Notes: a model not told the origin generated them from the letters alone. Positions 1-9,557 are shown, numbered from the stretch's first letter. The stretch is DNA of 64,000 nt from an uncultured bacterium (GCA_949284415.1 CASDVM010000032.1:1-64000), one strand, 5' to 3'. Program-made: numbers and translations.

Positions 1-663
1 CAAGACAAATTAGACGAATTTGATGAACTTATATTTGCCAATGACAGCTGTTACGGTCCTTTATATCCGCTTGAAAAAGTTTTCTCTAAAATGGAAAACG
101 AGCATTGTGATTTTTGGGGAATTACTAAAAATAATTTTGGATACAAAAAAAATTTAAAACATTTTTTTGTTAAACGTCCTCATATACAAAGTTATTTTAT
201 TGTATTCAATAAAAATGTTTTCACACAAGATTTCTTTTCAAATTTTATAAAATCTGTCAAGCATCAAGATACAAAAAAACAAATTATTTCAAGCTATGAA
301 ATTGGTCTTACTGAACTGCTTGTCGGCAAAGGATTAAAGTATAAAACATTTATTAATGCCTATGAAAATATTAATAATATAACTATTCTTAAATGGCGTC
401 AAATTATAGAAAAATATAATATGCCGTTTATTAAAAAATCTCTATTGGATTTAAGAAATACTGACGCAACAACAATTGAAAAATATGAATTGTTACTCAA
501 AGATTACCCCAAAAATTTAATAAAACTTCCAAGAAAAATTTCCACAAAAACTCCGTATTATGTAAAAAAATTAATATTTGATACTATATCAAATTTCCCT
601 TTTACCATCAGAAAATCTTTTGCAATTATGATAAATAAGTTATTTCTTTTTATTAAAGATTAG
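1..663 (+). CDS. RgpF-like rhamnan/cell-surface polysaccharide synthesis protein, 5' truncated by the window
   Basis: The reading frame is already open at base 1 and runs to a TAG at 661-663; the visible part is 220 residues and the N-terminus lies outside the window. The motif LIFANDSCYGPLYPL (about residues 10-24 of the visible part) is the hallmark of the RgpF / rhamnan synthesis F family. These proteins act in assembly of rhamnose-containing surface polysaccharides, usually next to glycosyltransferases. The convergent neighbour is a GT2 glycosyltransferase, which fits a polysaccharide locus extending leftward. The last 24 bases overlap the 3' end of that neighbour. The exact sugar substrate cannot be read from the sequence. 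An internal ATG at 91 would give a 190-residue product, but the motif lies upstream of it, so it is not the true start. Confidence 0.8.
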   Translation, partial: QDKLDEFDELIFANDSCYGPLYPLEKVFSKMENEHCDFWGITKNNFGYKKNLKHFFVKRPHIQSYFIVFNKNVFTQDFFSNFIKSVKHQDTKKQIISSYEIGLTELLVGKGLKYKTFINAYENINNITILKWRQIIEKYNMPFIKKSLLDLRNTDATTIEKYELLLKDYPKNLIKLPRKISTKTPYYVKKLIFDTISNFPFTIRKSFAIMINKLFLFIKD

Positions 664-1464
664 TCTTTTCAATCTGCGTTCAAATTTCTGCAAATACCAT
701 ATAAATTGCTCCAATAAAATAAAAAACAGAATATATAATTTTTTTTGTCTAATAAATATTTCAAGATATATCTTCATTTGAAATTGATTTGGAGATGAAT
801 AAATTGACTTGAATACATAACTGTCCATATGTAAACGCCATTTAGTCAAATGTTCAGGAAGATAATAAAATTTACCTAAATATGAAAGTTGTATCCAGAG
901 CCACCAATCTAAAAGAACATCTATAGGTGTATCAAAATTTATTTTTAACAAATCAATACGTTTTGCCATTACCGATGAAAATGTAAAAATTTTATTACTC
1001 AAATAAAAATTATAAAACATTTTTGCCGGATATTTTTTATTCCTTAAGACTTTCCTTGTTTTCCTTAAATCATTTTCCACTTTTTTTACGCGATTTTCAT
1101 CTCCGAAAAATTCGCAGTCGTTAAAAATCAAATTTACATCAGTGTATTTTTTAGCGATTTCAACTTTTTTTTCTATATAGTCAGGTGTCAAAATATCATC
1201 GCTTTCTAAAAATACAACCCATTCACCTGTTGCATTTTCAATTCCGCGCTTAACTGTTTCTTTAAGCCCCAGATTTTTTTCATTTATAAATAGTTTTATT
1301 CTTTCATCCTTAAAAGATTTAATAACTTCAACGGAATTATCTGTTGAACAATCATCAACAATTATAAGCTCCCAGTCCTTATAAGTCTGGTCTAAAACGG
1401 ATTGTACAGCCTCTTTTATGTAATCCTGATAATTATAACTTGCCGTAACAACAGAAATTTTCAT
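640..1464 (-). CDS. Family 2 glycosyltransferase (GT-A fold)
   Basis: 274 residues. The N-terminus reads KISVVTASYNYQDYIKEAVQ followed by WELIIVDDCSTDNS, the classic nucleotide-sugar binding start of GT2 enzymes. A DxD-type metal/nucleotide motif (FLESDDIL) lies near residue 90. These enzymes transfer a sugar from a nucleotide donor to a growing glycan at the cytoplasmic face of the membrane; donor and acceptor cannot be assigned. The C-terminal 50 residues are rich in aromatic and basic residues, which could give peripheral membrane contact. It is convergent with the RgpF-like gene, overlapping it by 24 bases, so the two genes belong to different transcripts although they probably serve the same surface glycan pathway. 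Confidence 0.88.
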   Translation of the reverse strand: MKISVVTASYNYQDYIKEAVQSVLDQTYKDWELIIVDDCSTDNSVEVIKSFKDERIKLFINEKNLGLKETVKRGIENATGEWVVFLESDDILTPDYIEKKVEIAKKYTDVNLIFNDCEFFGDENRVKKVENDLRKTRKVLRNKKYPAKMFYNFYLSNKIFTFSSVMAKRIDLLKINFDTPIDVLLDWWLWIQLSYLGKFYYLPEHLTKWRLHMDSYVFKSIYSSPNQFQMKIYLEIFIRQKKLYILFFILLEQFIWYLQKFERRLKRLIFNKKK

Positions 1465-1506
1465 AACATAAATGATTATAATATAAATATTAGAGAATAT
1501 TAAATT

Positions 1507-1552
1507 TAAATTACCTTCTCACTCAATCCCTCTCCCGAGAGAGAAACAGAGA
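1507..1552. repeat. Short CCCTCTCCC-type palindromic repeat fragment
   Basis: The stretch with CCCTCTCCCGAGAGAGA belongs to the same G/C-rich palindromic family that recurs at 9.2, 11.6, 15.4-16.5, 17.8-18.6 and 55.3 kb. It sits between the GT2 start and the terminator of the next gene. Confidence 0.6.
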
Positions 1553-1570
1553 GTTAAAAGATTAAATAAA

Positions 1571-1605
1571 AAAATCACTCCTAAAATAGATAGGGGTGAT
1601 TTTTA
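1571..1605 (-). terminator. Rho-independent terminator, probably bidirectional
   Basis: AAAAATCACTCCTA and TAGGGGTGATTTTT form a stem with one wobble pair around a short loop, with A and T runs on either side. It lies 29 bases past the stop of the minus-strand gene at 1634-2455 and terminates it. Confidence 0.8.
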
Positions 1606-1633
1606 TTTTATGTGTAAATTTCAAAACATTTTT

Positions 1634-2455
1634 TTATTTAGCTTTTCCAAGACGTTCATCAATTTTAGCGAATTTTGCTTCGATTGCGTTCACATATCTC
1701 TGGCAAGATTCTTTATCTTGAATCCAGTTAGGTAATACTTCTTTCTTTTTTGAAGTTAATTTTACATTTTTACCTGAAGTGGCATATTCTTTAACAGCCT
1801 TATATTGTTTTTCTGTTAAACCCATATTTTCAAGAGTTTTTGATTTCATAAATTTAACAGGATCATAATCTGCAAAAGCCTTCTTTGCATCATCAATTAC
1901 AGTTTTTCTATCATCTTTAGTAAAATTAATAGTATCTGCATTTTTTGCAAAATCTCTATGTGCATCATTTGCAGCCTGTTCTTTTGAATAAACCGCCTGT
2001 CTTTTATTTTGTAATTCTTTTGATTTACCTGTTACTTTATCTTTTAATTTAGCAGCTTTTCCTGTTAAGACTTTCCACAAATCTACACCGCTTTCGCCGA
2101 TTGAAACAAATACATTCTTAACTTTAGACATAAAGCCAAGTTCTTTGCCTGCTTCTGCAACAGATTTAGTCAATTTACCTTTACCTACAGCAAGGCTTAA
2201 ACCTGTATAAGCTGCAACAAGAAGTCCTGCAACACCTGCGGCTGCTTTTGCATTTTTATTATCTTTTTTAAATTCAAAATCTTGTTCTGATTCAATTTTG
2301 TCTTTATTCTGAATTAACTGTTTTTTGAATTCATCCTGCGACAATGTTTTTACTTTGCCTTGAGGATTTGTAACCTGAACTTTTCCTTTCGGAGTCATTT
2401 CGACTTTGTTACCGCCGATTACTAATGCGGGTCCGATTGTCATGTTGTCTGCCAT
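1634..2455 (-). CDS. Hypothetical protein with one hydrophobic segment
   Basis: 273 residues; I do not recognise a family. The ATG at 2455 is preceded by GAAAGG at suitable spacing. The N-terminal 50 residues look like a small strand-rich module (EMTPKGKVQVTNPQGKVKTL). A lysine/acid-rich linker follows, then one hydrophobic Ala/Gly-rich segment at about 70-92 (AAAGVAGLLVAAYTGLSLAVG) that could cross or enter the membrane. The remaining 180 residues are highly charged and probably helical, with many lysines. There is no signal peptide. The gene appears monocistronic, with its own terminator. Its overall plan (short N-terminal module, Ala/Gly hydrophobic helix, basic helical tail) loosely resembles the larger orphan proteins at 35160 and 50176 in this window. 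Function unknown. Confidence 0.7.
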   Translation of the reverse strand: MADNMTIGPALVIGGNKVEMTPKGKVQVTNPQGKVKTLSQDEFKKQLIQNKDKIESEQDFEFKKDNKNAKAAAGVAGLLVAAYTGLSLAVGKGKLTKSVAEAGKELGFMSKVKNVFVSIGESGVDLWKVLTGKAAKLKDKVTGKSKELQNKRQAVYSKEQAANDAHRDFAKNADTINFTKDDRKTVIDDAKKAFADYDPVKFMKSKTLENMGLTEKQYKAVKEYATSGKNVKLTSKKKEVLPNWIQDKESCQRYVNAIEAKFAKIDERLGKAK

Positions 2456-2557
2456 ACACTTTTACCTTTCAAAATTTACACACATTGCTTTGTATTCATG
2501 AAAACACGTAAAGAAAATTAAATGCTACTTTTTAATCAAATGTTAACAAATATTTAC

Positions 2558-2589
2558 AAAAAATACTACCCCTATTTATAGGAGTAGTA
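2558..2589 (-). terminator. Rho-independent terminator on the minus strand
   Basis: TACTACCCCTA and TAGGAGTAGTA pair around TTTA with one mismatch, followed in the minus direction by a run of six T. It is the first good terminator downstream of nrdJ, about 330 bases past its stop, so the nrdJ transcript may carry a long structured 3' region. Confidence 0.7.
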
Positions 2590-2592
2590 CTT

Positions 2593-2916
2593 TGCTCTCA
2601 ATCTTATTTTGAGGATAAGGCCTTTTTAGATGTCAGGAAGGCGAGCCATTATCGGTGCTGCGCATTAAGCCTGATATCTTGCCATCAGAACTTCTGTTCT
2701 TCTGATGGTTACCCACCCCAGAATGTAGGGTGGGATAAGTAAAGCTTTCCCACCTTATAAGGCTGTACAAATTTATGCAATACCCAAGTGGCGGGTGGAG
2801 CGTCCCGCTCCGTCTTGGATTTACTCTGCGCCACAGAATTTCGCATTTAAAACTACGTTTTAGTATGCTCAATCTGTTCGCTATCCGGACTTTGCTTTAC
2901 TCCGTCCGCAAATCCG
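2593..2916. repeat. Gene-free stretch of nested hairpins downstream of nrdJ
   Basis: No credible gene. The stretch contains CCATCAGAA...TTCTGATGG (2682-2690 with 2700-2708), CCCACCC...GGGTGGG (about 2712-2734), and a hairpin GGAGCG-TCC-CGCTCC (about 2797-2811) preceded by GGCGGGT. The last module recurs with a different but still complementary stem at about 16511-16532 and, imperfectly, at about 9250-9271. GGAC...GTCC can also pair close to the nrdJ stop. A 79-codon minus-strand ORF across it is made of these repeats. Confidence 0.6.
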
Positions 2917-4899
2917 TTATGAGCAGCCTGAATATCCGCATTTCAGACAGATGAAACATCCTTCTGCCATCTGAATTTCATTCCCGCATTCAGGACATTT
3001 TACTGTTTTAATTTCGCCTGTCGGGTTGTATTCTTCTTTAGTTTCTTCAATAGCAGGTTCTTCAGCCTTTGCTTCTTCAGATTTCTTTTTATCATCCAAA
3101 TTCATCGGCTGGAACTGACGAGAGTTGTTTCTGTAAACGGTTATGCCTTTGAGGTTGTTTTCATAAGCTAAGATATAAGCTTCTTCGATGTCTTTGCGTG
3201 TCGCATTTTCTTCAAAGTTAACTGTTTTTGATACAGCGTTATCTGTATGAAGCTGGAATGCTGCCTGCATTTTTACATGCCAGTATGGTGAAACATCATG
3301 AGCCGTTACAAAAATTCGTTTAGCATCTGCAGGAACACCGTTAACATGAGCTACGGAACCCGTTTTGGCTATTTCTTTCATTAAATCTTCCGAATAGAAT
3401 CCGTGCTCTACCGCGTAATCTTTGAATATCGGGTTAACTTCAAGCATTTCGGTTCCGTCCATGATTAATCTTGAGAATACAAGACCAAACAGAGGCTCTA
3501 CACCGCCTGAAGCTGATGCAATCATTGAAATTGTACCTGTTGGCGCAATACATGTTGTTGTTGCGTTTCTGATACCGTATTTTGCGATTTCTGCATCAAG
3601 CTCTTTCCATTGTTCATCAGAGATTTTACCTGCTGATTTACCTTTATACTTGTTATAGAGGTAATCAGGTCTTTCGTAAACACTGCCTTTAAAGTTATTA
3701 AATCTTCCTCTTTCTTTGGAAAGTTCTATTGATTCGCATTTTGATTCGTAATCAATAAATTCCATAACCTGACCGGCAAGTTTTGTTCCTTCTTCTGAGG
3801 CGTAAGAAATACCGAGTTTCATAAGCATATCAGCCCAGCCCATTACGCCTAAGCCGATTTTCCTGTTATTTTGAACCATTTCGGAAATCTGTGGCAGCGG
3901 GTAATTGTTGACTGCAATTACGTTATCCAAGAATCTGATGGCAGTTCTTGTTGTTTTTGCAAGTAAATCCCAGTTGATAGAGCCGTTTTCAACCATACGT
4001 CCTAAATTAATAGAGCCTAAGTTGCAAGCTTCGTAAGCAAGAAGCGGAACTTCACCGCAGGGATTTGTTGATTCGATTTCACCGATTAAAGGAGTCGGGT
4101 TATCGGAATTCATTTTGTCAATAAAGATGATGCCCGGTTCTCCGTTTCTCCATGCGCCGTCAACAATCATGTCAAACACTTTTTTAGCGCTCATTTTGCC
4201 TGCAACGGTATTGTTTTGCGGATTGATAAGCTCGTAATCAGTACCGTTTTTCAAAGCTTCCATAAATTTATCCGTAATAGCAACCGAAATATTAAAGTTA
4301 TTTAATTTATTGTTATCGCTTTTGCATTCGATAAAGTCTAAGATATCGGGGTGATCAACTCTTAAGATACCCATATTTGCACCGCGTCTTGTTCCTCCCT
4401 GTTTAACGGCTTCCGTTGCGGCGTTAAATACTTCCATAAAAGATACAGGACCTGAAGATACTCCCATTGTTGACCTTACAACACTGTTTTTCGGTCTCAA
4501 TCTGGAGAATGAAAAACCTGTTCCCCCGCCTGATTTATGAATTAGTGCTGTATTTTTAACGGTTTCAAAAATTCCTTCAAGAGAATCTTCTACAGGAAGT
4601 ACAAAGCAAGCAGCCAATTGTCCGAGTTCCCTTCCTGCATTCATCAATGTTGGTGAGTTCGGCATAAAATATCTGTTAGTAATGGCTTCATAAAATCTGT
4701 CTGACAATTTGTCAATATCAGCTTGAGACTTCCCGAATTTCAAATCCCCTGAAGCAATGGTATCTGCTACACGTCTGAACATATCAGCCGGTGTTTCAAT
4801 ACATTTCCCCTCTTTATCTCTTTTCAAGTATCTTTTTTCAAGAACCTTAACGGCATTTTCGGATAAATCCAATTTATCCATACATGTGGTATCTGTCAC
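2917..4899 (-). CDS. nrdJ: Adenosylcobalamin-dependent (class II) ribonucleotide reductase
   Basis: 660 residues. It reduces ribonucleoside diphosphates to deoxyribonucleotides using a B12-derived radical, with no oxygen requirement. Family landmarks are PNSPTLMNAG, the GGGTGFSFSRLRP block, GGTRRGANMGIL, NPCGEVPLL and APTGTISMIA. The C-terminal tail has two CxxC pairs (CPECG...CLKCG, about 636-655), a zinc ribbon common in NrdJ, ending in a Cys close to the terminus that could act in redox re-reduction. The start is GTG at 4899 because GGGGAGG lies five bases upstream; an overlapping ATG at 4901 runs straight into a stop. The protein is shorter than the roughly 800-residue NrdJ forms but has all core blocks. 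No cobalamin riboswitch or clear NrdR box was seen upstream. Confidence 0.97.
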   Translation of the reverse strand: MTDTTCMDKLDLSENAVKVLEKRYLKRDKEGKCIETPADMFRRVADTIASGDLKFGKSQADIDKLSDRFYEAITNRYFMPNSPTLMNAGRELGQLAACFVLPVEDSLEGIFETVKNTALIHKSGGGTGFSFSRLRPKNSVVRSTMGVSSGPVSFMEVFNAATEAVKQGGTRRGANMGILRVDHPDILDFIECKSDNNKLNNFNISVAITDKFMEALKNGTDYELINPQNNTVAGKMSAKKVFDMIVDGAWRNGEPGIIFIDKMNSDNPTPLIGEIESTNPCGEVPLLAYEACNLGSINLGRMVENGSINWDLLAKTTRTAIRFLDNVIAVNNYPLPQISEMVQNNRKIGLGVMGWADMLMKLGISYASEEGTKLAGQVMEFIDYESKCESIELSKERGRFNNFKGSVYERPDYLYNKYKGKSAGKISDEQWKELDAEIAKYGIRNATTTCIAPTGTISMIASASGGVEPLFGLVFSRLIMDGTEMLEVNPIFKDYAVEHGFYSEDLMKEIAKTGSVAHVNGVPADAKRIFVTAHDVSPYWHVKMQAAFQLHTDNAVSKTVNFEENATRKDIEEAYILAYENNLKGITVYRNNSRQFQPMNLDDKKKSEEAKAEEPAIEETKEEYNPTGEIKTVKCPECGNEIQMAEGCFICLKCGYSGCS

Positions 4900-5065
4900 A
4901 TTAACCTCCCCTTTATAATTTAATTTTCAATTTAACATGCCTGTTCTATTATTGTACATCAACAAAACAAAAGCATGGTAAAATCTGTTACAAAACTTTT
5001 ACGAAACGTTACAGGAAATATGCATAAGTATATGTTTATAATATAATGTTTCTTGAGGTAAACAA

Positions 5066-6370
5066 TTGAAACATTCAAAACTTACAGCCCTGATATTTTT
5101 AGCATTAATTCTAGGCGTTATTGTTGGTCATTTTGCCCCTGACTTTGCAGTAAAAATGCGCCCGTTTGCCGTTATATTTTTACGAATGGTAAAAATGATA
5201 ATTGCACCGTTACTTTTTGCAACGCTTGTTGTGGGTATTGCGGGACACGGTGATGCAAAAAGTTTAGGGAAAATCGGGCTTAAAACCATTATATATTTTG
5301 AAATAGTAACAACTCTTGCGCTTATAATCGGGCTTACTATGGCAAATATTTTTCAGCCTGGAGTCGGATTTGTTACGAGAAATACCCCGCATGCTATTCA
5401 GATGCAGGAAGCAGGACTTATGGCTGCGACACATGCTCACACTTCAATCAGCGAAATGGTTACGAGTATTTTCCCGACAAGTATTATTGATGCAATGGCG
5501 CAGGGCAATTTATTGCAGATTGTAGTTTTTTCAATATTTTTTGCGCTTGCTATGGTTGCTGTCGGAAAAGCTGCCAAACCTGTTATTGATGTTTTAAATT
5601 CAGTTTCGCAGATAATGTTTAAATTTACCGAATATGTGATGTATTTTGCGCCTTTAGGGATATTCGGGGCAATTGCGTCAACAATCGGGGCAAACGGTTT
5701 ATCGGTCTTAAAAAGCTATTTTAAAGTAATAGGTGCAATGTATTTTGCTCTGGCAGTGTTTGTTCTGCTGGTATTATTTATTGCCTGCAAAATAGTCAGA
5801 ATTTCATTCAGAAATTTATTAAGAGCCGTGCAGGAACCTGCACTTTTAGCATTTACAACGGCAAGTTCCGAGGCAGCATTTCCTAAAGCAATGGAAATTA
5901 TGGAACGCTTCGGGGTTCCAAAAAACATTGTAGGATTTGTAATGCCGACAGGATACACATTCAACCTTGACGGAAGTACAATTTATCTTGCAATGGGTGT
6001 TATTTTTTCTTCCCAGATTGTGGGAATTCATCTTGATTTAAACCAGCAGATAATAATAATGCTCGCTTTGATGCTTACAAGTAAAGGAATTGCAGGGGCT
6101 CCGCGTGTTGCATTAATTGTCCTTGCAGGAACTTTAGCAAGCTTTAATATTCCGATACTCGGTGTTGCAATACTTTTAGGGATTGATCAGATATTAGATA
6201 TGGGCAGAACGGCAATCAACCTTGTAGGCAACTGTGTGGCAACCGTTGTTATTGCACGCTGGGAAAATGCTTTTGATTACGATAAAATGAAAGAATTTGT
6301 AGAACAGTCCAAAGAGGAAAGTATTGGAAACGATATTCATAAAACATTAGAACAATTTAAAGAAGGATAA
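5066..6370 (+). CDS. Dicarboxylate/amino acid:cation symporter (DAACS family)
   Basis: 434 residues, an inner-membrane secondary transporter of the GltP/DctA/Glt type that imports glutamate, aspartate or C4-dicarboxylates with H+ or Na+. Visible landmarks are the N-terminal helix LTALIFLALILGVIVGHFAP, the serine-rich re-entrant loop TTASSEAAFPKAME (about residue 268) and the signature GYTFNLDGSTIYLAMG (about 297-312). It also has the late motif DMGRTAINLVGN, whose Asp contributes to cation/substrate binding. TTG at 5066 is taken as start, with TTGAGGT eight bases upstream; a TATAAT-like box lies at 5037-5047. The substrate cannot be fixed from sequence alone. ileS follows only six bases later, so the two are probably cotranscribed. 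Confidence 0.93.
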   Translation: MKHSKLTALIFLALILGVIVGHFAPDFAVKMRPFAVIFLRMVKMIIAPLLFATLVVGIAGHGDAKSLGKIGLKTIIYFEIVTTLALIIGLTMANIFQPGVGFVTRNTPHAIQMQEAGLMAATHAHTSISEMVTSIFPTSIIDAMAQGNLLQIVVFSIFFALAMVAVGKAAKPVIDVLNSVSQIMFKFTEYVMYFAPLGIFGAIASTIGANGLSVLKSYFKVIGAMYFALAVFVLLVLFIACKIVRISFRNLLRAVQEPALLAFTTASSEAAFPKAMEIMERFGVPKNIVGFVMPTGYTFNLDGSTIYLAMGVIFSSQIVGIHLDLNQQIIIMLALMLTSKGIAGAPRVALIVLAGTLASFNIPILGVAILLGIDQILDMGRTAINLVGNCVATVVIARWENAFDYDKMKEFVEQSKEESIGNDIHKTLEQFKEG

Positions 6371-6376
6371 TTTATT

Positions 6377-9202
6377 ATGGCTAACGAAACAACTGCAAAA
6401 AAAGAGTACAAAGATACTTTAAATCTTCCCCAGACGACTCTTGCAATGAGAGCTAATGCAACTGTAAGAGAACTAGAAATTCAAAAATTCTGGGAAGAAC
6501 ATGATATTTATAACAAAATTATCAATCAGCGTGATAAAGCAAATAAATTTATTTTGCATGACGGGCCTCCTTATTTGAGTTCCGAAAAAATTCACGTTGG
6601 TACGGCTCTTAATAAAATCCTTAAAGATATTTTATTGAAGTACAAAGCTCAGGCAGGTTATTATACTCCGTATGTTCCCGGATATGACGGGCATGGACTT
6701 CCTATAGAAAATAAAGTCGTAAAAAATATTAAAGGCGGAAGAAGTGCTTTAACGCCTTATGAATTAAGGCAGAAATGCAGAGAATTCGCACATAAAAATT
6801 TAAAAGGTCAGGAAAGTGAATTTAAGCGTCTCGGGGTTCTTGGAGACTGGGAACACCCTTATTTGACTATTAATCCCGATTTTGAAGCCGAACAGGTAAG
6901 AGTTTTCGGTGAAATGTACAAAAAGGGTTACATAGAAAAAGGCTTAAAACCTGTTTACTGGTGCGCTTCATGTGAAACTGCCCTTGCAGAAGCAGAAGTT
7001 GAATATGCCGATCACACATCAACTTCAATTTATGTAAGATTTAAGTTTGATGAAGAAAGCAAGAAAAAAATTGATACAGAGATTCTGAAACAAGTTCAGA
7101 ATGACAAAGATATATATGCCGTCATCTGGACAACAACCCCGTGGACAATTCCTTCAAACATGGCAATAAGCATGCACCCGAAATTTGAGTATACTTTATT
7201 TGAATATAAGGGAGATGTTTATGTTGTTGCTCAGGGGCTTCTTGCAAATTTCCTTGCAGATGTAGAGTGGGATGAAAAAGATATAAAAGTTCTCGGTTCT
7301 TGCACTGGAGCTGATTTAGAATTATTGAGCACACAGCATCCGCTTGCAGACAGAAAATCTCCGATAATTTTGGGAGAACACGTTACTCTTGATGCCGGTA
7401 CAGGTTCCGTACATACCGCTCCGGGACACGGTTTGGAAGACTATGAAGTCGGGTGTAAATATGGTATTGAAGTATTTTCACCGCTTGACAGCAAAGGTGT
7501 TTGGACTGACGCGGTTAAAGATAAAGACCTTGAAGGAGTGCCATATTATAAAGGAAACGCAATCGTTATCGAAAAACTGAAAAATTGCGGTGCGCTTTTA
7601 AAAGCACAGGATATAAACCACAGTTATCCGCACTGCTGGAGATGTAAAAATCCGGTTATCTACCGTGCAACTCCTCAATGGTTTGTAAAAGTCGACAGAT
7701 TTAGAGATAAAGCTCTCGAAGAAATTAAAAAAGTAAAATGGATTCCGTCAGGCGGCGAAGCACGAATTTCGAACATGGTCGCAGGACGTACCGACTGGTG
7801 TATTTCAAGACAAAGAGCCTGGGGCGTTCCTATCCCTGTATTCTATTGCGAAGACTGCGGTGAAGTTATCGTTACTGATGAAACAATTGAAAATGTTGCT
7901 AAAATTTTCGAAAAAGAAAGTTCTGATGCATGGGTTAAATACACTGCCGATGAATTATTACCGCAAGGGTTTAAATGCCCCAAATGCGGTAAAACTCACT
8001 GTTTCAAAAAAGAAAACGATATTATGGATGTCTGGTTTGATTCAGGAATTACATGGCGTGCGGTAGTAAACAAACGTTCAAAAGAACTCGGTACAACGCC
8101 TGTTGAAATGTATCTTGAAGGTTCGGATCAGCACAGAGGCTGGTTCCAGTCATCACTTTTAACTTCTGTTGCGACTGACGGCATTGCACCTTACAAATCT
8201 GTTCTTACTCACGGATTCGTGTTCGGGGAAGACGGCAGAAAAATGTCTAAGTCTCTCGGTAACTACATCAGACCTGATGAAATCATAAACACATACGGTG
8301 CCGATATATTGAGACTGTGGGCAGCATCGGTTGATTACAGAAACGATACAAAAATCGGAAATAATATAATTAAACAGCTTGCTGAAATCTTCAAAAAAAC
8401 AAGAAATACATCAAGATTTTTAGTCGGAAACCTGTTTGATTTCGACCCGAAAAAAGATTATGTAAATTATGAAGATTTGAAAGAAATAGATAAATTTGCG
8501 CTTCATAAATTAAATCACTTAATCGAAAATGTAACGGAAGCCTTTGACAATTATGAATTCTACAAATACTTCCAGCAATTGCAAAATTTTGCGGCAGTTG
8601 ATTTGAGTTCGTTCTACCTTGATATTGTAAAAGACAGACTCTATACAGCAGGCAAAAAGTCGCTTTCACGCCGTGCATGCCAGACTGTACTTTATGAAAC
8701 TTTACAAACACTGGTTAGAATGCTTGTTCCCGTAATGCCTCATCAGGCAGAAGATATCTGGATGAGCGTTCCCGAATGTCAGAAAGACGGGCTTGAAAGT
8801 ATATTGCTTTCAGACTGGGTTAAACCGAACGAAAAATGGACTAATGAAAAATTGGAAGAAGATTTTTCAAAAATTCTTAAAGCCCGTGAAGTTGTAACAC
8901 GCGCAATTGAGCCCCTTCGTGCGGATAAAAAAGTCGGAAGCTCTTTAGAAGTTGCAGTTTATGTAAAAGCAGACGATGACACTGTATTAAAAGCTAATGA
9001 AGATGAACTTTGCAATATATTTATTACTTCACAGGCTTATGTAACGGATGAAAAACCTGACAATGTATTAAATGAATATGTTGAAGAAGGTTACACCGTA
9101 TGGGTTACAAAAGCTGAAGGCGAAAAATGCGCACGATGCTGGAAATACAGAAAACTAAATTCTGACGGCATTTGCTGCGAATGTGAAGAAGCTGTGCAAT
9201 AA
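6377..9202 (+). CDS. ileS: Isoleucine--tRNA ligase
   Basis: 941 residues, the normal length for a bacterial IleRS. It charges tRNA-Ile and edits mis-activated valine. The class I signature appears as HVGT (about 73-76) after DGPPYLSSE, and KMSKS lies at about 622-626. The tryptophan-rich CP1 editing region (WTTTPWTIPSN) begins near residue 254. Two Cys pairs near 435-560 and a C-terminal zinc motif (CARCWKYRK...CCECEE, about 915-940) place it with IleS1-type enzymes. ATG at 6377 has GAAGGA upstream. It directly follows the symporter gene; repeats fill the gap behind it. Confidence 0.97.
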   Translation: MANETTAKKEYKDTLNLPQTTLAMRANATVRELEIQKFWEEHDIYNKIINQRDKANKFILHDGPPYLSSEKIHVGTALNKILKDILLKYKAQAGYYTPYVPGYDGHGLPIENKVVKNIKGGRSALTPYELRQKCREFAHKNLKGQESEFKRLGVLGDWEHPYLTINPDFEAEQVRVFGEMYKKGYIEKGLKPVYWCASCETALAEAEVEYADHTSTSIYVRFKFDEESKKKIDTEILKQVQNDKDIYAVIWTTTPWTIPSNMAISMHPKFEYTLFEYKGDVYVVAQGLLANFLADVEWDEKDIKVLGSCTGADLELLSTQHPLADRKSPIILGEHVTLDAGTGSVHTAPGHGLEDYEVGCKYGIEVFSPLDSKGVWTDAVKDKDLEGVPYYKGNAIVIEKLKNCGALLKAQDINHSYPHCWRCKNPVIYRATPQWFVKVDRFRDKALEEIKKVKWIPSGGEARISNMVAGRTDWCISRQRAWGVPIPVFYCEDCGEVIVTDETIENVAKIFEKESSDAWVKYTADELLPQGFKCPKCGKTHCFKKENDIMDVWFDSGITWRAVVNKRSKELGTTPVEMYLEGSDQHRGWFQSSLLTSVATDGIAPYKSVLTHGFVFGEDGRKMSKSLGNYIRPDEIINTYGADILRLWAASVDYRNDTKIGNNIIKQLAEIFKKTRNTSRFLVGNLFDFDPKKDYVNYEDLKEIDKFALHKLNHLIENVTEAFDNYEFYKYFQQLQNFAAVDLSSFYLDIVKDRLYTAGKKSLSRRACQTVLYETLQTLVRMLVPVMPHQAEDIWMSVPECQKDGLESILLSDWVKPNEKWTNEKLEEDFSKILKAREVVTRAIEPLRADKKVGSSLEVAVYVKADDDTVLKANEDELCNIFITSQAYVTDEKPDNVLNEYVEEGYTVWVTKAEGEKCARCWKYRKLNSDGICCECEEAVQ

Positions 9203-9233
9203 TCAGCCCTTATGTGTAACCATTGGGAGAATA

Positions 9234-9398
9234 ATACAACACCTGATTGGCGGGTGGAGGGGGACGCTCCCTCTCACACAGTAGAGGGAGAAATAGAAAT
9301 ATTTCTTCCCCCATGGGGGAGGATTAAGGCGGGGTGGGGCTAATTAAATAATCATGTTCCTTCCCCTATGGGGAAAGACTATGATGGGTGGGGTAATG
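9234..9398. repeat. Interspersed palindromic repeat cluster in the 355-bp ileS to 9558 gap
   Basis: Contains CACCTGATTGGCGGGTGGAG followed by a complementary GCTCC, the imperfect third example of the hairpin module at 2797 and 16515. It also has TTCCCCCATGGGGGA and TTCCCCTATGGGGAA, two short palindromes of the CCC...GGG type. No gene is visible in the gap; the remaining 150 bases are A/T-rich and probably hold the promoter of the next gene. Confidence 0.65.
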
Positions 9399-9557
9399 GA
9401 AACAAAAATGTAAATATTTTGTAACATTTTATAATAACAATTTAAAGATTTCTGTAAATAATGCCGTAAACATGATTAAAGGAACTATTTGAAAGGAAAT
9501 CAGCTTCCAATCACAAAATGAAAGCTCATACCAAAATTCACGGAAAGGGTAAACAAA

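Noticed and set aside
2633-2872. 79-codon minus-strand ORF.
   Set aside because: It is built from interspersed hairpin repeats, has no ribosome binding site and no family resemblance.
4900-5065. Searched for a cobalamin riboswitch before the B12-dependent nrdJ.
   Set aside because: Only 166 A/T-rich bases with no B12-box or conserved stem; the space is shared with the divergent symporter promoter.
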